Shown here: positions 31,292 through 44,372 of the stretch, piece by piece | How positions within the stretch are numbered: the stretch's first letter is position 1 | How the letters are laid out: the number at the start of each line of letters is the position of its first letter | Assembly: GCA_009760855.2 (NCBI GenBank) | Contig: WPIO01000123.1 | Location: 932,001 to 996,000 of the forward strand | Length of the DNA: 64,000 bases | DNA from: Cristatella mucedo | Lineage: Eukaryota; Bryozoa; Phylactolaemata; Cristatellidae | Reading direction: 5' to 3' | Position numbers and translations under genes: made by a program | Notes under the pieces: generated by a model | What the model saw: the letters and a program-made list of their open reading frames with translations, nothing else | Database searches by the model: none | Told to the model about the DNA's origin: nothing

Positions 31292-34200
31292 AATATGGGA
31301 TACAATCTAACAAGCCACAAGATCCCAGGCTAATAACCCAAGTGGTTTGATGGTTTTGGGACATGGCACTGCACAACGACGAGACTAAAAAGACTTCAGT
31401 TGCAATACAACTCCAGCATCACGGTCCTAATCAAGACTATTTACTCGTACTGATGCATCGTGCATGACATACACTGACCGAATGCAGGACGTTGGGCTCA
31501 CATGCTCAAGCCTGCATTGCAATACGGCAATACAGTGCCAGGCTGGGTGCAAAGTAAGCATTCGGCTTCCGGGTATTAGCAAGAACTAACGTAACCTTAA
31601 TTCCAGACAAACTGACCTAATAACATAAGATGTGTGGAGCTGCCGTGAGGAAATGATGCCTGCCCCTTCATCACACATAGTGGAGCTTGGCAGCAGTGCT
31701 GAGATTGTGATTGGCTATGTGGACACTTGGAGGCAACAACTGACCATATAAGGCAGTAACCATCAATCAGTCGGGTATTCCCCTTGCTGGCAAACACACA
31801 GTTATAGGACAAGGACAGAGGAGGGAAATTCCCTGCAGAAAAGCTGCCAACACTGTTAGGAGCAGCTCAGATGCAGTACCACATGTTTGGTGGTATGTCC
31901 ATTCACTAATTTGAGGAAGTTCCACCCCTGCTGTGTGACCCAAATCTAAAAGGACACGGAACATAATCTAGCAAAAGAAAAAAAAAATGCTAAAACTATC
32001 CATTGGATTCAATGGAAACGTTTTTTCGGCCGAATTGGCATAGGCTGGTATGGCAGTAGCACTTTTGTTTGAGGAGTCATAGATATCGTTGACATTTGTC
32101 GAGCAAAAGGTACTGCTCACGTGTTGCTTATGCAGCTTCAGCCTGAAAGAAGACATAAAGTCTCATTATTGGTTAGGCCAGCTAAATATGCCCCAAAGTT
32201 CAAGAAGCGTAGCTCACATGTTTTCTATTCAATAAAGCAAGCAAGACACCGTCTGAGTGGTCTTCAGATTAAGCTGCCATTCAGGCAGATCTATCTCCAG
32301 GCTAGGCAAAATGGCGAGGATTAAATTTAATTTTCGCATATCCCAAAGCTGGGCATTTTATTCTATAACGGCGTCGGCCAGCCGATTCTCTAGATTGTAG
32401 ATGCCAGTCGGTTCAATTAGTGTGATTTTAAGAAAGTAATGTTTACCCACTCTTGAATTATTGGCATGCACTATGCTGACAGAGGTTTTTCTGAAAACGG
32501 ATGCAAGCTACTTCTGGAATATGCTGCTATTGTCAGCGATCACAATGTCCACGATTTTGATTCACTATGCTGACATGTTTGGCGACTCGTTACTTTGTAG
32601 ATGCACACTGCAGTGTGAGCGTGCCAGCTCGACGGAGAGGGCACCAGCCCACAGGGTCTACTCCCTCGGCACATCAACCTATCTGCCACTCTCATCTGCA
32701 AGTGCAGCATCGGACTGACCTTGGAGCAGTGTAGGCTTCGCCCCCTTCCTCAGTGCCATGAGGTCACCACACCAGCCGACACAGAGTCAGACCTATCGAG
32801 GCACTCCAGAGCAGCTGGGGCACCCCATTCGCACCTCACCGACCAAGACACACCTCGGATGTGCGCAGACGCCTTGTTGCAGAGGCTGTCTCAGTCAAAC
32901 CGGGCCCGAGCCATACAGGGCATCCTAAAGCCGGCAGCAAAACAACCTATCGGGGTGACCTGGAGGCTTACTGTGCATTCTGGGCGATGGGCTGCAACGA
33001 CATGTATGACGAGGTTGATGCACTGCTTTACCGCCTGCTTAGGAGGACAGACCAAGATGATGGCCAACTCCTGCGATTGTTCTCGGACGGTGAGCTGAAC
33101 GAAAGCCTGGGTCGAGCACACGGCACGTCACTGGGGTCGGACCACCTCGAATGCAGGCACATCACCTTGCTCAACCCAGGCTGCAGCCTGATGGCCGCTG
33201 TCTTTAGCCCGAGCCTGCTCATTCGAGAGGCTCCTCAGTCGTGACCGGTAGCATCGACCATTCTAAGACACAAGCGTGTAGAAGCCATGCTTCCTGTGAA
33301 CTTGAGACCCATCATGCTCCTGCCGATGCTATACAAACTCATGCTGGGGGCCCTTTGGCTGCTAGACTTTTCGAAAATATACGAGCTGGTGGATGGCGGT
33401 GTGAGCAGCAGAAGCACTTTTTGCCAAGTGTCCAGGTCTGCCTCGAGCAGTGCTTCTTATAATATATAATAATACTAATAATAATAATAATATTAACAGT
33501 AACAATAATACATTTGATAAAGCACCCTCAGAGAACTCAATCTCTTTCTAGGCGCTTTACATTTGTGTAATGCAAGCACGATCTAATGATTGGTGTAAGC
33601 CAGCTCACTATACAACAAGAATGACTTGGCTTGGGATGACATGCACAGGGTCAGCGTGCAAGTGTGGTTAGTGGCAGCATGCACGGCGTCGGAGCGCATT
33701 AGCACATGCTGCGCCACAGGCGGGGGTATGCATTCTCTATTGCGATGTCAACACACATAAAAGACGGATCGCAGGAGCTCACGAAATGCTGGGATAGATA
33801 GGTGTGTTTTTTCGTGATCGACGCAGCCGTTAGCACTACCATCGACAAACGGTCATGCGACAGCCTCTCCCTATATGCCTGGACCTACAGAATGCATTTG
33901 GAAGCATCCTGCACTCCCACTCATGCAGGCCCTGCTCAGCATCACGGTGAGCCTCGTCTTTTGTAGGTTTTTGGAGTGCCTATACACAGGTGCATCGGTG
34001 GTGCTGCACGTGAGCGACCAAGACCTCACGCTGTTTTATGCACAGCAGGTGATCCTCTGTTGCTATCTATTCTGTTTGAAGTGGCCATGGAGGCGATCGT
34101 GACATCAATCCTGGCATGCGAGGCTTCAGGCTTCCAGATGCATGACTTGAGAAGATCGCATCTCAGCAGTAGAGGAGGCCACCAACATTATTGGCCTAAA

Positions 34201-35647
34201 CACTGGCCAACTTCAGCCCCTAGAAATGCCGCCACATCGGCCAGCTTCGCAAGCACTGCACGAAGGTAGGAGGCACCTGCATCACGTGACATTCGCAGCC
34301 TGCCCGAAGAGAAACAGCATGCTGACACTCTTGAGATACATCCATGCGCTGCACACGGCTCCCCTTGAAGAAGCTCGCCGCCTTGCAGACGTTCTTAATA
34401 CCCAGACTCCAGTACCTATGCTATTGGGAGCTATCACAGGGAACATTGCGGCAGTCATAACCTGGCTGCTCTACCAAGCCACCAGTTCATTCGGTATGCG
34501 CTCATCAAATATCGCAGCTAAAAAATCAAACTGGTCAAGAAATAAAATTTCCAATGTCTGAAGGAAACCTAGTCTGTTGGCGAGGTAATCAGTAAAAAAA
34601 ACATCTCATTTATTCACAATCGTAAATGCATGGATCCAATGCCTTGGTTTATCGTTGCTGTTTCACTAGCTGCTCTCAGTTATTCTCCGGTGGCCAAGCT
34701 TCTTGTTCCTATCGCAGCTTAAACATGAAAAGTATCTATCATACATGATGCCCGCCAGTGTCTGGGCAAATACTGACCATATTAGGCAGTAACCATTATT
34801 CAGTCGGCAATTTCTCTGGCTGGCAAACACACAGTTGTCTGATCAGGACTAAGGAGAGACCTCCCCTCCATTAAAGCTGCCTGCACTGCTAGGAGCAGCT
34901 CAGATGTCGTGCCACATGTTAGGAGAGCCGTGATAGCACATTGGGTAAGGCTGTTGCTTTTAACGACTTCGGGGCCGAGTACATGAGTTTGAATGCTGTG
35001 CTTTGCGATTCTTCACTGCTGCTGCAATCACTTGTTATAGCAGTACAGGCACTTCTGTCGCTATACAAAATAGCCTGTTAAATCAACTAGTATTTTTAGT
35101 AGGTGGTGTGCCCATTCACTTGATTGAACTAGTTCTACCCGCTATATGACCCTATATAAAAGGACATGCCCAAGTCATCAATCCATTGAAGAATTTTCTT
35201 AACACCTTTTGTAGTCTTACCGGCGAAGCCCATTGACTGAATTGGCATGCAGCATCAGCCACAATAAGCAAATTCAACTGCCCTACCCTTGTTTAGGCAA
35301 TCAAAGTAGGCCTCACTCTTAAACTGCCATGCTTACCCCTTCGCTTTTAAGAAAGCACGAACGATGCTGTCTGGATGGCATTTAGATTCGGTAGCCGCGT
35401 GGACAAATCATCAGGCTAAGTAGCAAGACCGAGCTTCAAATCTTGTGTCATCTAACATAGGGCATTTTACAGCAAACCAACTTGGAATAGCCGATTATCC
35501 CACCAGTAGTTGGCCCAACCGTTTCCTGCCTACACACATGTACTTTCCAGCAAGCCCTGGGCTAGACTGAAAGACATAGCCGGCTACTTAGTGATCCTGC
35601 CCTGTGGCCATCACCATATACTCGGATTTGCACTGATCTCAATAAGC
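31292..35647 (+). repeat. Array unit 2
   Basis: Same layout as unit 1. Distinguishing marks are GCAAAAGAAAAAAAAAATGC near 31972 in place of a GCAATTGCGG-poly-A junction, and a rearranged triplet tract (TATATAATAATACTAATAAT) at about 33463. Confidence 0.9.
32461..34439 (+). pseudogene. R2-like reverse transcriptase remnant, unit 2
   Basis: Same broken frames as unit 1. The altered triplet tract ends the finger-region frame at 33469 instead of running on through the LINE B tail. Confidence 0.6.
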
Positions 35648-38600
35648 AATATGGGATACAATCTAACAAGCCACAAGATCCCAGGCTAATAACCCAAGTG
35701 GTTTGATGGTTTTGGGACATGGCACTGCACAACGACGAGACTAAAAAGACTTCAGTTGCAATACAACTCCAGCATCACGGTCCTAATCAAGACTATTTAC
35801 TCGTACTGATGCATCGTGCATGACATACACTGACCGAATGCAGGACGTTGGGCTCACATGCTCAAGCCTGCATTGCAATACGGCAATACAGTGCCAGGCT
35901 GGGTGCAAAGTAAGCATTCGGCTTCCGGGTATTAGCAAGAACTAACGTAACCTTAATTCCAGACAAACTGACCTAATAACATAAGATGTGTGGAGCTGCC
36001 GTGAGGAAATGATGCCTGCCCCTTCATCACACATAGTGGAGCTTGGCAGCAGTGCTGAGATTGTGATTGGCTATGTGGACACTTGGAGGCAACAACTGAC
36101 CATATAAGGCAGTAACCATCAATCAGTCGGGTATTCCCCTTGCTGGCAAACACACAGTTATAGGACAAGGACAGAGGAGGGAAATTCCCTGCAGAAAAGC
36201 TGCCAACACTGTTAGGAGCAGCTCAGATGCAGTACCACATGTTTGGTGGTATGTCCATTCACTAATTTGAGGAAGTTCCACCCCTGCTGTGTGACCCAAA
36301 TCTAAAAGGACACGGAACATAATCTAGCAATTGCGGAAAAAAATGCTAAAACTATCCATTGGATTCAATGGAAACGTTTTTTTCGGCCGAATTGGCATAG
36401 GCTGGTATGGCAGTAGCACTTTTGTTTGAGGAGTCATAGATATCGTTGACATTTGTCGAGCAAAAGGTACTGCTCACGTGTTGCTTATGCAGCTTCAGCC
36501 TGAAAGAAGACATAAAGTCTCATTATTGGTTAGGCCAGCTAAATATGCCCCAAAGTTCAAGAAGCGTAGCTCACATGTTTTCTATTCAATAAAGCAAGCA
36601 AGACACCGTCTGAGTGGTCTTCAGATTAAGCTGCCATTCAGGCAGATCTATCTCCAGGCTAGGCAAAATGGCGAGGATTAAATTTAATTTTCGCATATCC
36701 CAAAGCTGGGCATTTTATTCTATAACGGCGTCGGCCAGCCGATTCTCTAGATTGTAGATGCCAGTCGGTTCAATTAGTGTGATTTTAAGAAAGTAATGTT
36801 TACCCACTCTTGAATTATTGGCATGCACTATGCTGACAGAGGTTTTTCTGAAAACGGATGCAAGCTACTTCTGGAATATGCTGCTATTGTCAGCGATCAC
36901 AATGTCCACGATTTTGATTCACTATGCTGACATGTTTGGCGACTCGTTACTTTGTAGATGCACACTGCAGTGTGAGCGTGCCAGCTCGACGGAGAGGGCA
37001 CCAGCCCACAGGGTCTACTCCCTCGGCACATCAACCTATCTGCCACTCTCATCTGCAAGTGCAGCATCGGACTGACCTTGGAGCAGTGTAGGCTTCGCCC
37101 CCTTCCTCAGTGCCATGAGGTCACCACACCAGCCGACACAGAGTCAGACCTATCGAGGCACTCCAGAGCAGCTGGGGCACCCCATTCGCACCTCACCGAC
37201 CAAGACACACCTCGGATGTGCGCAGACGCCTTGTTGCAGAGGCTGTCTCAGTCAAACCGGGCCCGAGCCATACAGGGCATCCTAAAGCCGGCAGCAAAAC
37301 AACCTATCGGGGTGACCTGGAGGCTTACTGTGCATTCTGGGCGATGGGCTGCAACGACATGTATGACGAGGTTGATGCACTGCTTTACCGCCTGCTTAGG
37401 AGGACAGACCAAGATGATGGCCAACTCCTGCGATTGTTCTCGGACGGTGAGCTGAACGAAAGCCTGGGTCGAGCACACGGCACGTCACTGGGGTCGGACC
37501 ACCTCGAATGCAGGCACATCACCTTGCTCAACCCAGGCTGCAGCCTGATGGCCGCTGTCTTTAGCCCGAGCCTGCTCATTCGAGAGGCTCCTCAGTCGTG
37601 ACCGGTAGCATCGACCATTCTAAGACACAAGCGTGTAGAAGCCATGCTTCCTGTGAACTTGAGACCCATCATGCTCCTGCCGATGCTATACAAACTCATG
37701 CTGGGGGCCCTTTGGCTGCTAGACTTTTCGAAAATATACGAGCTGGTGGATGGCGGTGTGAGCAGCAGAAGCACTTTTTGCCAAGTGTCCAGGTCTGCCT
37801 CGAGCAGTGCTTCTTATAATATAACTAATAATAATAATAATAATAATATTAACAGTAACAATAATACATTTGATAAAGCACCCTCAGAGAACTCAATCTC
37901 TTTCTAGGCGCTTTACATTTGTGTAATGCAAGCACGATCTAATGATTGGTGTAAGCCAGCTCACTATACAACAAGAATGACTTGGCTTGGGATGACATGC
38001 ACAGGGTCAGCGTGCAAGTGTGGTTAGTGGCAGCATGCACGGCGTCGGAGCGCATTAGCACATGCTGCGCCACAGGCGGGGGTATGCATTCTCTATTGCG
38101 ATGTCAACACACATAAAAGACGGATCGCAGGAGCTCACGAAATGCTGGGATAGATAGGTGTGTTTTTTCGTGATCGACGCAGCCGTTAGCACTACCATCG
38201 ACAAACGGTCATGCGACAGCCTCTCCCTATATGCCTGGACCTACAGAATGCATTTGGAAGCATCCTGCACTCCCACTCATGCAGGCCCTGCTCAGCATCA
38301 CGGTGAGCCTCGTCTTTTGTAGGTTTTTGGAGTGCCTATACACAGGTGCATCGGTGGTGCTGCACGTGAGCGACCAAGACCTCACGCTGTTTTATGCACA
38401 GCAGGTGATCCTCTGTTGCTATCTATTCTGTTTGAAGTGGCCATGGAGGCGATCGTGACATCAATCCTGGCATGCGAGGCTTCAGGCTTCCAGATGCATG
38501 ACTTGAGAAGATCGCATCTCAGCAGTAGAGGAGGCCACCAACATTATTGGCCTAAACACTGGCCAACTTCAGCCCCTAGAAATGCCGCCACATCGGCCAG

Positions 38601-40004
38601 CTTCGCAAGCACTGCACGAAGGTAGGAGGCACCTGCATCACGTGACATTCGCAGCCTGCCCGAAGAGAAACAGCATGCTGACACTCTTGAGATACATCCA
38701 TGCGCTGCACACGGCTCCCCTTGAAGAAGCTCGCCGCCTTGCAGACGTTCTTAATACCCAGACTCCAGTACCTATGCTATTGGGAGCTATCACAGGGAAC
38801 ATTGCGGCAGTCATAACCTGGCTGCTCTACCAAGCCACCAGTTCATTCGGTATGCGCTCATCAAATATCGCAGCTAAAAAATCAAACTGGTCAAGAAATA
38901 AAATTTCCAATGTCTGAAGGAAACCTAGTCTGTTGGCGAGGTAATCAGTAAAAAAAAACATCTCATTTATTCACAATCGTAAATGCATGGATCCAATGCC
39001 TTGGTTTATCGTTGCTGTTTCACTAGCTGCTCTCAGTTATTCTCCGGTGGCCAAGCTTCTTGTTCCTATCGCAGCTTAAACATGAAAAGTATCTATCATA
39101 CATGATGCCCGCCAGTGTCTGGGCAAATACTGACCATATTAGGCAGTAACCATTATTCAGTCGGCAATTTCTCTGGCTGGCAAACACACAGTTGTCTGAT
39201 CAGGACTAAGGAGAGACCTCCCCTCCATTAAAGCTGCCTGCACTGCTAGGAGCAGCTCAGATGTCGTGCCACATGTTAGGAGAGCCGTGATAGCACATTG
39301 GGTAAGGCTGTTGCTTTTAACGACTTCGGGGCCGAGTACATGAGTTTGAATGCTGTGCTTTGCGATTCTTCACTGCTGCTGCAATCACTTGTTATAGCAG
39401 TACAGGCACTTCTGTCGCTATACAAAATAGCCTGTTAAATCAACTAGTATTTTTAGTAGGTGGTGTGCCCATTCACTTGATTGAACTAGTTCTACCCGCT
39501 ATATGACCCTATATAAAAGGACATGCCCAAGTCATCAATCCATTGAAGAATTTTCTTAACACCTTTTGTAGTCTTACCGGCGAAGCCCATTGACTGAATT
39601 GGCATGCAGCATCAGCCACAATAAGCAAATTCAACTGCCCTACCCTTGTTTAGGCAATCAAAGTAGGCCTCACTCTTAAACTGCCATGCTTACCCCTTCG
39701 CTTTTAAGAAAGCACGAACGATGCTGTCTGGATGGCATTTAGATTCGGTAGCCGCGTGGACAAATCATCAGGCTAAGTAGCAAGACCGAGCTTCAAATCT
39801 TGTGTCATCTAACATAGGGCATTTTACAGCAAACCAACTTGGAATAGCCGATTATCCCACCAGTAGTTGGCCCAACCGTTTCCTGCCTACACACATGTAC
39901 TTTCCAGCAAGCCCTGGGCTAGACTGAAAGACATAGCCGGCTACTTAGTGATCCTGCCCTGTGGCCATCACCATATACTCGGATTTGCACTGATCTCAAT
40001 AAGC
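35648..40004 (+). repeat. Array unit 3
   Basis: Same layout. It differs from unit 1 mainly in poly-A and poly-T lengths near 36337 and 36377. The SINE starts near 39284. Confidence 0.9.
36818..38795 (+). pseudogene. R2-like reverse transcriptase remnant, unit 3
   Basis: Identical by eye to the unit 1 remnant over the coding-like parts, with the same frame changes and the same LINE B interruption. Confidence 0.6.
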
Positions 40005-43000
40005 AATATGGGATACAATCTAACAAGCCACAAGATCCCAGGCTAATAACCCAAGTGGTTTGATGGTTTTGGGACATGGCACTGCACAACGACGACGAGA
40101 CTAAAAAGACTTCAGTTGCAATACAACTCCAGCATCACGGTCCTAATCAAGACTATTTACTCGTACTGATGCATCGTGCATGACATACACTGACCGAATG
40201 CAGGACGTTGGGCTCACATGCTCAAGCCTGCATTGCAATACGGCAATACAGTGCCAGGCTGGGTGCAAAGTAAGCATTCGGCTTCCGGGTATTAGCAAGA
40301 ACTAACGTAACCTTAATTCCAGACAAACTGACCTAATAACATAAGATGTGTGGAGCTGCCGTGAGGAAATGATGCCTGCCCCTTCATCACACATAGTGGA
40401 GCTTGGCAGCAGTGCTGAGATTGTGATTGGCTATGTGGACACTTGGAGGCAACAACTGACCATATAAGGCAGTAACCATCAATCAGTCGGGTATTCCCCT
40501 TGCTGGCAAACACACAGTTATAGGACAAGGACAGAGGAGGGAAATTCCCTGCAGAAAAGCTGCCAACACTGTTAGGAGCAGCTCAGATGCAGTACCACAT
40601 GTTTGGTGGTATGTCCATTCACTAATTTGAGGAAGTTCCACCCCTGCTGTGTGACCCAAATCTAAAAGGACACGGAACATAATCTAGCAATTGCGGAAAA
40701 AAAAATGCTAAAACTATCCATTGGATTCAATGGAAACGTTTTTTTCGGCCGAATTGGCATAGGCTGGTATGGCAGTAGCACTTTTGTTTGAGGAGTCATA
40801 GATATCGTTGACATTTGTCGAGCAAAAGGTACTGCTCACGTGTTGCTTATGCAGCTTCAGCCTGAAAGAAGACATAAAGTCTCATTATTGGTTAGGCCAG
40901 CTAAATATGCCCCAAAGTTCAAGAAGCGTAGCTCACATGTTTTCTATTCAATAAAGCAAGCAAGACACCGTCTGAGTGGTCTTCAGATTAAGCTGCCATT
41001 CAGGCAGATCTATCTCCAGGCTAGGCAAAATGGCGAGGATTAAATTTAATTTTCGCATATCCCAAAGCTGGGCATTTTATTCTATAACGGCGTCGGCCAG
41101 CCGATTCTCTAGATTGTAGATGCCAGTCGGTTCAATTAGTGTGATTTTAAGAAAGTAATGTTTACCCACTCTTGAATTATTGGCATGCACTATGCTGACA
41201 GAGGTTTTTCTGAAAACGGATGCAAGCTACTTCTGGAATATGCTGCTATTGTCAGCGATCACAATGTCCACGATTTTGATTCACTATGCTGACATGTTTG
41301 GCGACTCGTTACTTTGTAGATGCACACTGCAGTGTGAGCGTGCCAGCTCGACGGAGAGGGCACCAGCCCACAGGGTCTACTCCCTCGGCACATCAACCTA
41401 TCTGCCACTCTCATCTGCAAGTGCAGCATCGGACTGACCTTGGAGCAGTGTAGGCTTCGCCCCCTTCCTCAGTGCCATGAGGTCACCACACCAGCCGACA
41501 CAGAGTCAGACCTATCGAGGCACTCCAGAGCAGCTGGGGCACCCCATTCGCACCTCACCGACCAAGACACACCTCGGATGTGCGCAGACGCCTTGTTGCA
41601 GAGGCTGTCTCAGTCAAACCGGGCCCGAGCCATACAGGGCATCCTAAAGCCGGCAGCAAAACAACCTATCGGGGTGACCTGGAGGCTTACTGTGCATTCT
41701 GGGCGATGGGCTGCAACGACATGTATGACGAGGTTGATGCACTGCTTTACCGCCTGCTTAGGAGGACAGACCAAGATGATGGCCAACTCCTGCGATTGTT
41801 CTCGGACGGTGAGCTGAACGAAAGCCTGGGTCGAGCACACGGCACGTCACTGGGGTCGGACCACCTCGAATGCAGGCACATCACCTTGCTCAACCCAGGC
41901 TGCAGCCTGATGGCCGCTGTCTTTAGCCCGAGCCTGCTCATTCGAGAGGCTCCTCAGTCGTGACCGGTAGCATCGACCATTCTAAGACACAAGCGTGTAG
42001 AAGCCATGCTTCCTGTGAACTTGAGACCCATCATGCTCCTGCCGATGCTATACAAACTCATGCTGGGGGCCCTTTGGCTGCTAGACTTTTCGAAAATATA
42101 TACGAGCTGGTGGATGGCGGTGTGAGCAGCAGAAGCACTTTTTGCCAAGTGTCCAGGTCTGCCTCGAGCAGTGCTTCTTATAATATAACTAATAATAATA
42201 ATAATAATAATATTAACAGTAACAATAATACATTTGATAAAGCACCCTCAGAGAACTCAATCTCTTTCTAGGCGCTTTACATTTGTGTAATGCAAGCACG
42301 ATCTAATGATTGGTGTAAGCCAGCTCACTATACAACAAGAATGACTTGGCTTGGGATGACATGCACAGGGTCAGCGTGCAAGTGTGGTTAGTGGCAGCAT
42401 GCACGGCGTCGGAGCGCATTAGCACATGCTGCGCCACAGGCGGGGGGGTATGCATTCTCTATTGCGATGTCAACACACATAAAAGACGGATCGCAGGAGC
42501 TCACGAAATGCTGGGATAGATAGGTGTGTGTTTTTTCGTGATCGACGCAGCCGTTAGCACTACCATCGACAAACGGTCATGCGACAGCCTCTCCCTATTG
42601 CCTGGACCTACAGAATGCATTTGGAAGCATCCTGCACTCCCACTCATGCAGGCCCTGCTCAGCATCACGGTGAGCCTCGTCTTTTGTAGGTTTTTGGAGT
42701 GCCTATACACAGGTGCATCGGTGGTGCTGCACGTGAGCGACCAAGACCTCACGCTGTTTTATGCACAGCAGGTGATCCTCTGTTGCTATCTATTCTGTTT
42801 GAAGTGGCCATGGAGGCGATCGTGACATCAATCCTGGCATGCGAGGCTTCAGGCTTCCAGATGCATGACTTGAGAAGATCGCATCTCAGCAGTAGAGGAG
42901 GCCACCAACATTATTGGCCTAAACACTGGCCAACTTCAGCCCCTAGAAATGCCGCCACATCGGCCAGCTTCGCAAGCACTGCACGAAGGTAGGAGGCACC

Positions 43001-44372
43001 TGCATCACGTGACATTCGCAGCCTGCCCGAAGAGAAACAGCATGCTGACACTCTTGAGATACATCCATGCGCTGCACACGGCTCCCCTTGAAGAAGCTCG
43101 CCGCCTTGCAGACGTTCTTAATACCCAGACTCCAGTACCTATGCTATTGGGAGCTATCACAGGGAACATTGCGGCAGTCATAACCTGGCTGCTCTACCAA
43201 GCCACCAGTTCATTCGGTATGCGCTCATCAAATATCGCAGCTAAAAAAATCAAACTGGTCAAGAAATAAAATTTCCAATGTCTGAAGGAAACCTAGTCTG
43301 TTGGCGAGGTAATCAGTAAAAAAAAACATCTCATTTATTCACAATCGTAAATGCATGGATCCAATGCCTTGGTTTATCGTTGCTGTTTCACTAGCTGCTC
43401 TCAGTTATTCTCCGGTGGCCAAGCTTCTTGTTCCTATCGCAGCTTAAACATGAAAAGTATCTATCATACATGATGCCCGCCAGTGTCTGGGCAAATACTG
43501 ACCATATTAGGCAGTAACCATTATTCAGTCGGCAATTTCTCTGGCTGGCAAACACACAGTTGTCTGATCAGGACTAAGGAGAGACCTCCCCTCCATTAAA
43601 GCTGCCTGCACTGCTAGGAGCAGCTCAGATGTCGTGCCACATGTTAGGAGAGCCGTGATAGCACATTGGGTAAGGCTGTTGCTTTTAACGACTTCGGGGC
43701 CGAGTACATGAGTTTGAATGCTGTGCTTTGCGATTCTTCACTGCTGCTGCAATCACTTGTTATAGCAGTACAGGCACTTCTGTCGCTATACAAAATAGCC
43801 TGTTAAATCAACTAGTATTTTTAGTAGGTGGTGTGCCCATTCACTTGATTGAACTAGTTCTACCCGCTATATGACCCTATATAAAAGGACATGCCCAAGT
43901 CATCAATCCATTGAAGAATTTTCTTAACACCTTTTGTAGTCTTACCGGCGAAGCCCATTGACTGAATTGGCATGCAGCATCAGCCACAATAAGCAAATTC
44001 AACTGCCCTACCCTTGTTTAGGCAATCAAAGTAGGCCTCACTCTTAAACTGCCATGCTTACCCCTTCGCTTTTAAGAAAGCACGAACGATGCTGTCTGGA
44101 TGGCATTTAGATTCGGTAGCCGCGTGGACAAATCATCAGGCTAAGTAGCAAGACCGAGCTTCAAATCTTGTGTCATCTAACATAGGGCATTTTACAGCAA
44201 ACCAACTTGGAATAGCCGATTATCCCACCAGTAGTTGGCCCAACCGTTTCCTGCCTACACACATGTACTTTCCAGCAAGCCCTGGGCTAGACTGAAAGAC
44301 ATAGCCGGCTACTTAGTGATCCTGCCCTGTGGCCATCACCATATACTCGGATTTGCACTGATCTCAATAAGC
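40005..44372 (+). repeat. Array unit 4
   Basis: Unit-specific variants: an extra ACG near 40092 (ACGACGACGAGAC), an extra TA near 42100 (AAAATATATACGAG), a seven-G run near 42442, and CCCTATTGCC instead of CCCTATATGCC near 42594. Confidence 0.9.
41180..43162 (+). pseudogene. R2-like reverse transcriptase remnant, unit 4
   Basis: The extra TA near 42100 fuses two short frames into one of 103 codons (41960-42271). The missing AT near 42596 changes the frame before motif A. These are secondary changes in an already dead sequence. Confidence 0.6.
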